Shown: in pieces, positions 58,396 through 64,000 of the stretch
Layout of the letters: the number at the start of each line of letters is the position of its first letter
Position numbering within the stretch: position 1 is the stretch's first letter
NCBI GenBank assembly: GCA_002221725.1
Contig: NJFT01000006.1
Span: 1-64,000 of the forward strand
From: Scedosporium boydii
Lineage: Eukaryota; Ascomycota; Sordariomycetes; Microascales; Microascaceae
Reading direction: 5' to 3'
DNA length: 64,000 nt
The notes under the pieces: model-generated
Database searches by the model: none
Told to the model about the DNA's origin: nothing
Seen by the model: the letters and a program-made list of their open reading frames with translations, nothing else
Translations under genes and position numbers: made by a program

Positions 58396-58793
58396 TGTGA
58401 CCGAAAATAATGTTTCAGAAGACTAATATTGTATTTAATCTGGATTGTGCACTCGAGATGACTTTCTCGATTTATGAATTCAATTCCTGGATATGACAGC
58501 TAGGCGGCGAACTTTATATATTGTTGATGATCGAGACGCAATGGGCGTGGCGGAACTCCGCCTATCCGGATTCGGCCGTAACTAAAGTCTGGGTTGGTCC
58601 CAGCTGCGGGCTCAATGTCAGGCAGCTTTGCCTAAGAGAGACTTTGAATATCACATAGATAGTAGACCTCATATGATAATGCCTTTGTATACTTATATAC
58701 CACAGAACAACTGACTTTCAGCCAACTACCTGATCACCATAAACCCTGATCGTACTCCACAGGCCAGTTAGGATTTAGGAATAGCAGTGCGAT
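58396..58793. other. Intergenic between NmrA-like gene and xylanase
   Basis: Promoter of the NmrA-like gene and 3' flank of the xylanase. Moderately AT-rich; no other feature is seen. Confidence 0.4.
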
Positions 58794-61151
<2,358 letters not shown>

Positions 61152-61593
61152 TGTTACGATCCTAACACTAGCTCTTCAGGCTATCAGGTGGGCACAGCTG
61201 GTGTCGGGGTCGAGGGCCTGTTATGAAGTAAGTGAGGCAGTCAAGCAGTATTCACAAGATATTGGTGAGAAGTGCGTATTCAAGTGTAGGGGTGTAGTTG
61301 TACTTGAATTGACTACTGGAGAGTCTTGAAAGACAAACTAGATACGCGGTAGAACCCGTAGTTTATATAGACATTTCCCTTCCAAGCTCTCCCGGGTGAT
61401 CGCCGCCAAGGGGCCGCGATCACCGCCCTTGATCGTAATGCTTGCTGTTGCGATCACTGTGATCACCACAGGCGATCGCCGGGTAGCCTAGCGATCACTC
61501 TCGTGAGTTGTGCATCTGCCTGGCGGGTGCGCCCACCTGCCACATTCTGCCGTCTGTCACCGCTCTGGGCCTACATAAGGTCGGCCCGTGACA
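61152..61593 (-). mobile_element. Solo or relic LTR, copy B (minus orientation)
   Basis: A 442-nt element, read on minus, begins TGTCACG and ends CGTAACA. It shares ordered blocks with 32090-32526 on plus. Its first half (on minus) differs and carries a hairpin-rich block with repeated GCGATC/GATCGC (61395-61500), including a 9-bp inverted repeat GGTGATCGC (61395-61403) with GCGATCACC (61416-61424). No target-site duplication is evident. It is therefore an old member of the same family as copy A. Confidence 0.65.
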
Positions 61594-62254
61594 AGGGGGA
61601 AGAGAGGGAGTTAAGGTACTAGTAGGAGAATTAGTAGATGTAGTAAGATTAGAAATCAATAGTATCAAGTTAGAGATAAGAGGGGGAGTACTTAAAGTAG
61701 TAAACTATCCTATAGACAAGGAGCTAGTAACTTACTTATCCTTATTACTTAAAATAATAAACCCTCTAATAAAAGCCTTACCCTTACCTAAGTATAATAA
61801 AGAGCTATAAGCTAGGCTTATACTTCCTAGATAAAATAGGGGGAGGTAAACACAGGTATTAATAAGGGTATAAAGTAAAATCTTAGAGAGGCTGGCGGAA
61901 CAAGCGGGCAGTGTCAATGCTGGCGACCAGGTTGTCTCACATCCCTTCGGCTGGAATATCTGGTTATCCGTTGCCTAGACGGAAATCCCGTCGTCTGGGC
62001 AGTTGGGCAGCCACATTCTAAGACTTGCATCCTCTCGTTACTTCCACAGGAATTTTATTAAGTTTCCCTATTATTTTCCCGCCTAATATGTTTTTCCGGT
62101 TTTCTGTATGGCCTCTTCCTGCTTTCTATTACACCATGGCCTACTTGTCCCGGCCGGTCACTTGACGAGCTCGAGAAGTCCTCTCTAGAACGGCCAAAAT
62201 TACAAGTTCCACTATTCTCCGTTCCTCATCGAAAGAATTTCATGTATGCTCCCT
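61594..62254. other. AT-rich relic region
   Basis: From 61620 to 61900 the sequence is TA-rich with many stops on all frames, as in RIP-affected repeats. It may be the decayed interior of the element whose LTR lies next to it, but no polyprotein motif can be read. Confidence 0.45.
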
Positions 62255-63853
62255 TCAAGAAGCCAGGGGCAAATTGGCCTTCGCCGGCCCATTCAAGCAC
62301 AGTCCCTTATTCGAGAATCGGCTTCCATGAACAGGACAATCAAACGTCATCTCCGCCGAGTTATAACAGACAACACCTTTCATATGGGGGCACAGGGCGC
62401 TCATTTTGACAACCTTCCCATCTTCACCCTTGTAGACCGCAACGGGCCTCCCGAGTGTGGGGTTCAACACCGCGCCCGAACCGGGGACCAAATCCTCAAT
62501 GTCGCTGATGTCGGTCTGCAACAGCCGCTTATACTCCTTGTTGATCGTCATCGCATTCGTCGTAATGGTCGGCACGGACTTCGCGAGCGAGGCAAACCGC
62601 TTTGGCGAGTAAAGCTTACTCCAGGGGTTGTCCTTTCCCTCGATCAAGTCGGAGATCAGCTTGCTGCCGAGGACGCCGTGAGTCAGTCCGTTGCCAGAAT
62701 CTCCTGTGACGATGTAGACGTTATTGCATCCGGGATTAAGCCCGATGAAGGCCATATAGTCCGCCGGCTCGTAGATCTGGCCGCTCCACCTGTAATCTAC
62801 GGAACCGGCCTGGGGAAAACGGTCCCTGACCCACTTCTCGAGTTCGTCAGAGCGCCCGTCGGGACCCTCCTGGCCAACCCTATGGTCGCATCCTCCGATG
62901 ACAACGTAGTCGTCTTTATCGTCGCACATGGTGAGTCGGACGTACTTGTACGCCTCAGCCGAATCGTAAATAAAGCAGTCCTCGATGCTCCCCTTCGGCA
63001 CCCGAATGGCAATCGCATATGTGCGGTCGTACTGCATCTCCGCCACGACGCTCAACTTCTGTAACGGGACGCAGGTCGCCTCTACAGCCTGCTCGCACTC
63101 GACGCTGGAGCCACCTTCGGTTTTGACCATGACTTTGTTACCCCGCTCTTCCACTGACATCACCCGGGTCGAGGTGTAACACTTAAAGTTGGGTTGCCTC
63201 TGCAACCAGTGTAGAAGACCAACAAGGTACTGAGTAGGATGAAAAGCCGCCTGGCCAGCGAAAACCGCTCCGCCGCGCTGGTCAGGCTTGCCATTCCACC
63301 CGCTGATAGTCAGATCCTCGCGGAACTGCACAGGTAAGCCAAGCGACTTAGCAACATCGGCCTCTTCCTGGAGTTGCTTCATGTCCTGCTCGTGTCCTTT
63401 GTCACCCCGCTCGTACATGGAGATTTCGTAGCCGGGAACGTGTCGATATTCGCATTCAATGTTGAGCTTCTTCGCAACGTCGCCTACGTGGTTCAGCGCC
63501 CACGTGTGGCTGTCGGCAGCGATCTGCGCGCCTTCCCGTCCGTGCTTCTTCATGATGTTGATGTAGTGGTCGTCAAGCGCATTAGCAAGGTGGGCGCTCG
63601 TCCGGCCAGATTCGCCCGAGAGCACCCCGCGAGCCTCCAACATGACAACATCCTTGCCGCTCGAGACGAGCTCGTAGGCGGTGGAGATGCCCGCAATACC
63701 TGCGCCGACGACACACACCTGCGCCTTCAGGTCCGTGTTCAAGGGCTGGAACTTGGGGCGGTTGGCGTAGTCATCTCTGTGTACCCACACTGAATTGGCT
63801 GCGCCAGAGGTCTGTTCGAACCGCTTGTCTACGGGAATAGCTGAAGACACCAT
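62255..63853 (-). CDS. FAD-dependent oxidoreductase with C-terminal Rieske [2Fe-2S] domain
   Basis: Single-exon gene, 532 aa from ATG 63853. The N-terminal DAO-type flavin domain has VVGAGIAGISTAYEL (Gly50, 52, 55) and closes with GDSGNGLTHGVLGSKLISDL. The C-terminal 110 residues form a Rieske centre: Cys488-x-His490 in LCPHMKG and Cys506-x2-His509 in FDCPVHGSRF. This fused layout is that of YhfW-like proteins; the electron donor and substrate are unknown. An in-frame ATG at 63922 would add 23 residues rich in Arg, Ser and Phe, which could be a mitochondrial signal. The long plus-strand frame over the 3' half is a mirror frame. Confidence 0.9.
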   Translation of the reverse strand: MVSSAIPVDKRFEQTSGAANSVWVHRDDYANRPKFQPLNTDLKAQVCVVGAGIAGISTAYELVSSGKDVVMLEARGVLSGESGRTSAHLANALDDHYINIMKKHGREGAQIAADSHTWALNHVGDVAKKLNIECEYRHVPGYEISMYERGDKGHEQDMKQLQEEADVAKSLGLPVQFREDLTISGWNGKPDQRGGAVFAGQAAFHPTQYLVGLLHWLQRQPNFKCYTSTRVMSVEERGNKVMVKTEGGSSVECEQAVEATCVPLQKLSVVAEMQYDRTYAIAIRVPKGSIEDCFIYDSAEAYKYVRLTMCDDKDDYVVIGGCDHRVGQEGPDGRSDELEKWVRDRFPQAGSVDYRWSGQIYEPADYMAFIGLNPGCNNVYIVTGDSGNGLTHGVLGSKLISDLIEGKDNPWSKLYSPKRFASLAKSVPTITTNAMTINKEYKRLLQTDISDIEDLVPGSGAVLNPTLGRPVAVYKGEDGKVVKMSALCPHMKGVVCYNSAEMTFDCPVHGSRFSNKGLCLNGPAKANLPLAS

Positions 63854-64000
63854 GGTTCGTCTCGGAAAAATATGGAGTGTGAAATGACTGTTGAACTTTC
63901 GAGAAAGTGTCGAGAACCTCATTATAGGATACTCAAAACCGGTGTCGACACAAGAGTCCAACACAAGCTCAGACAACGGGAGCTGTGGTATTCTTAACCG

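Noticed and set aside
62246..63064. Plus-strand open frame of 272 codons
   Set aside because: It is antisense to the flavin-Rieske gene, which has clear motifs; the plus frame has none.

Overview
The window looks like nuclear DNA of a filamentous ascomycete (Pezizomycotina). Most genes are split by 52-100 nt GT-AG introns with CTAAC/CTGAC branch sites. Families typical of this group are present: Zn2Cys6 regulators, GH11 xylanase, a chitin deacetylase with a GPI-like tail, NmrA-like reductases and a Fungal_N/ankyrin protein. There is also an intron-containing tRNA-Ile, and C-to-T stop codons in a repeat relic that resemble repeat-induced point mutation. I rebuilt 21 protein genes by splicing by eye (20 with a complete model, one with an unresolved 5' end). 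The exon sums of the 20 complete models are divisible by three and their joins restore family motifs, but no alignment or transcript data were available.

Layout: 0-6 kb holds a chitin deacetylase and a NIPA-type Mg2+ transporter, both on minus. 6-10 kb is mostly gene-free and includes AT-rich, decayed-looking DNA. 9.9-14 kb holds a TauD/TfdA dioxygenase and an amino-acid permease. 15.5-24 kb is a divergent pair: a full-size ABC-B transporter (minus) and a Zn2Cys6 regulator (plus) sharing a 1.1 kb promoter. 24.3-27.2 kb is an 11-exon MFS sugar transporter. 28.8-31.1 kb is a Fungal_N/ankyrin protein. 31-33.5 kb is relic DNA with an LTR and an agmatine deiminase fragment.

33.4-47.2 kb is rich in redox genes: saccharopine dehydrogenase-like, extended SDR, aldo/keto reductase, a C2H2+Zn2Cys6 regulator divergent from a classical SDR, and a GMC alcohol-oxidase-like enzyme. 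A RIP-marked relic lies between the last two. No PKS, NRPS or terpene synthase is visible, so a metabolite cluster is not shown. 48-53 kb holds an unassigned membrane protein, a tRNA-Ile and a Fungal_trans_2-like regulator without a recognisable zinc cluster. 55-64 kb holds a Cys-rich secreted protein, a nuclear-type protein of unknown function, an NmrA-like gene whose first intron seems to end in TG, a GH11 xylanase, a second LTR of the same family, and an FAD oxidoreductase with a C-terminal Rieske domain.

The best leads are the TF/ABC divergent promoter with repeated CGGTCGG, the GT-TG intron, the GC-AG intron that completes a zinc finger, the LTR pair, the RIP-marked relic and the agmatine deiminase fragment.
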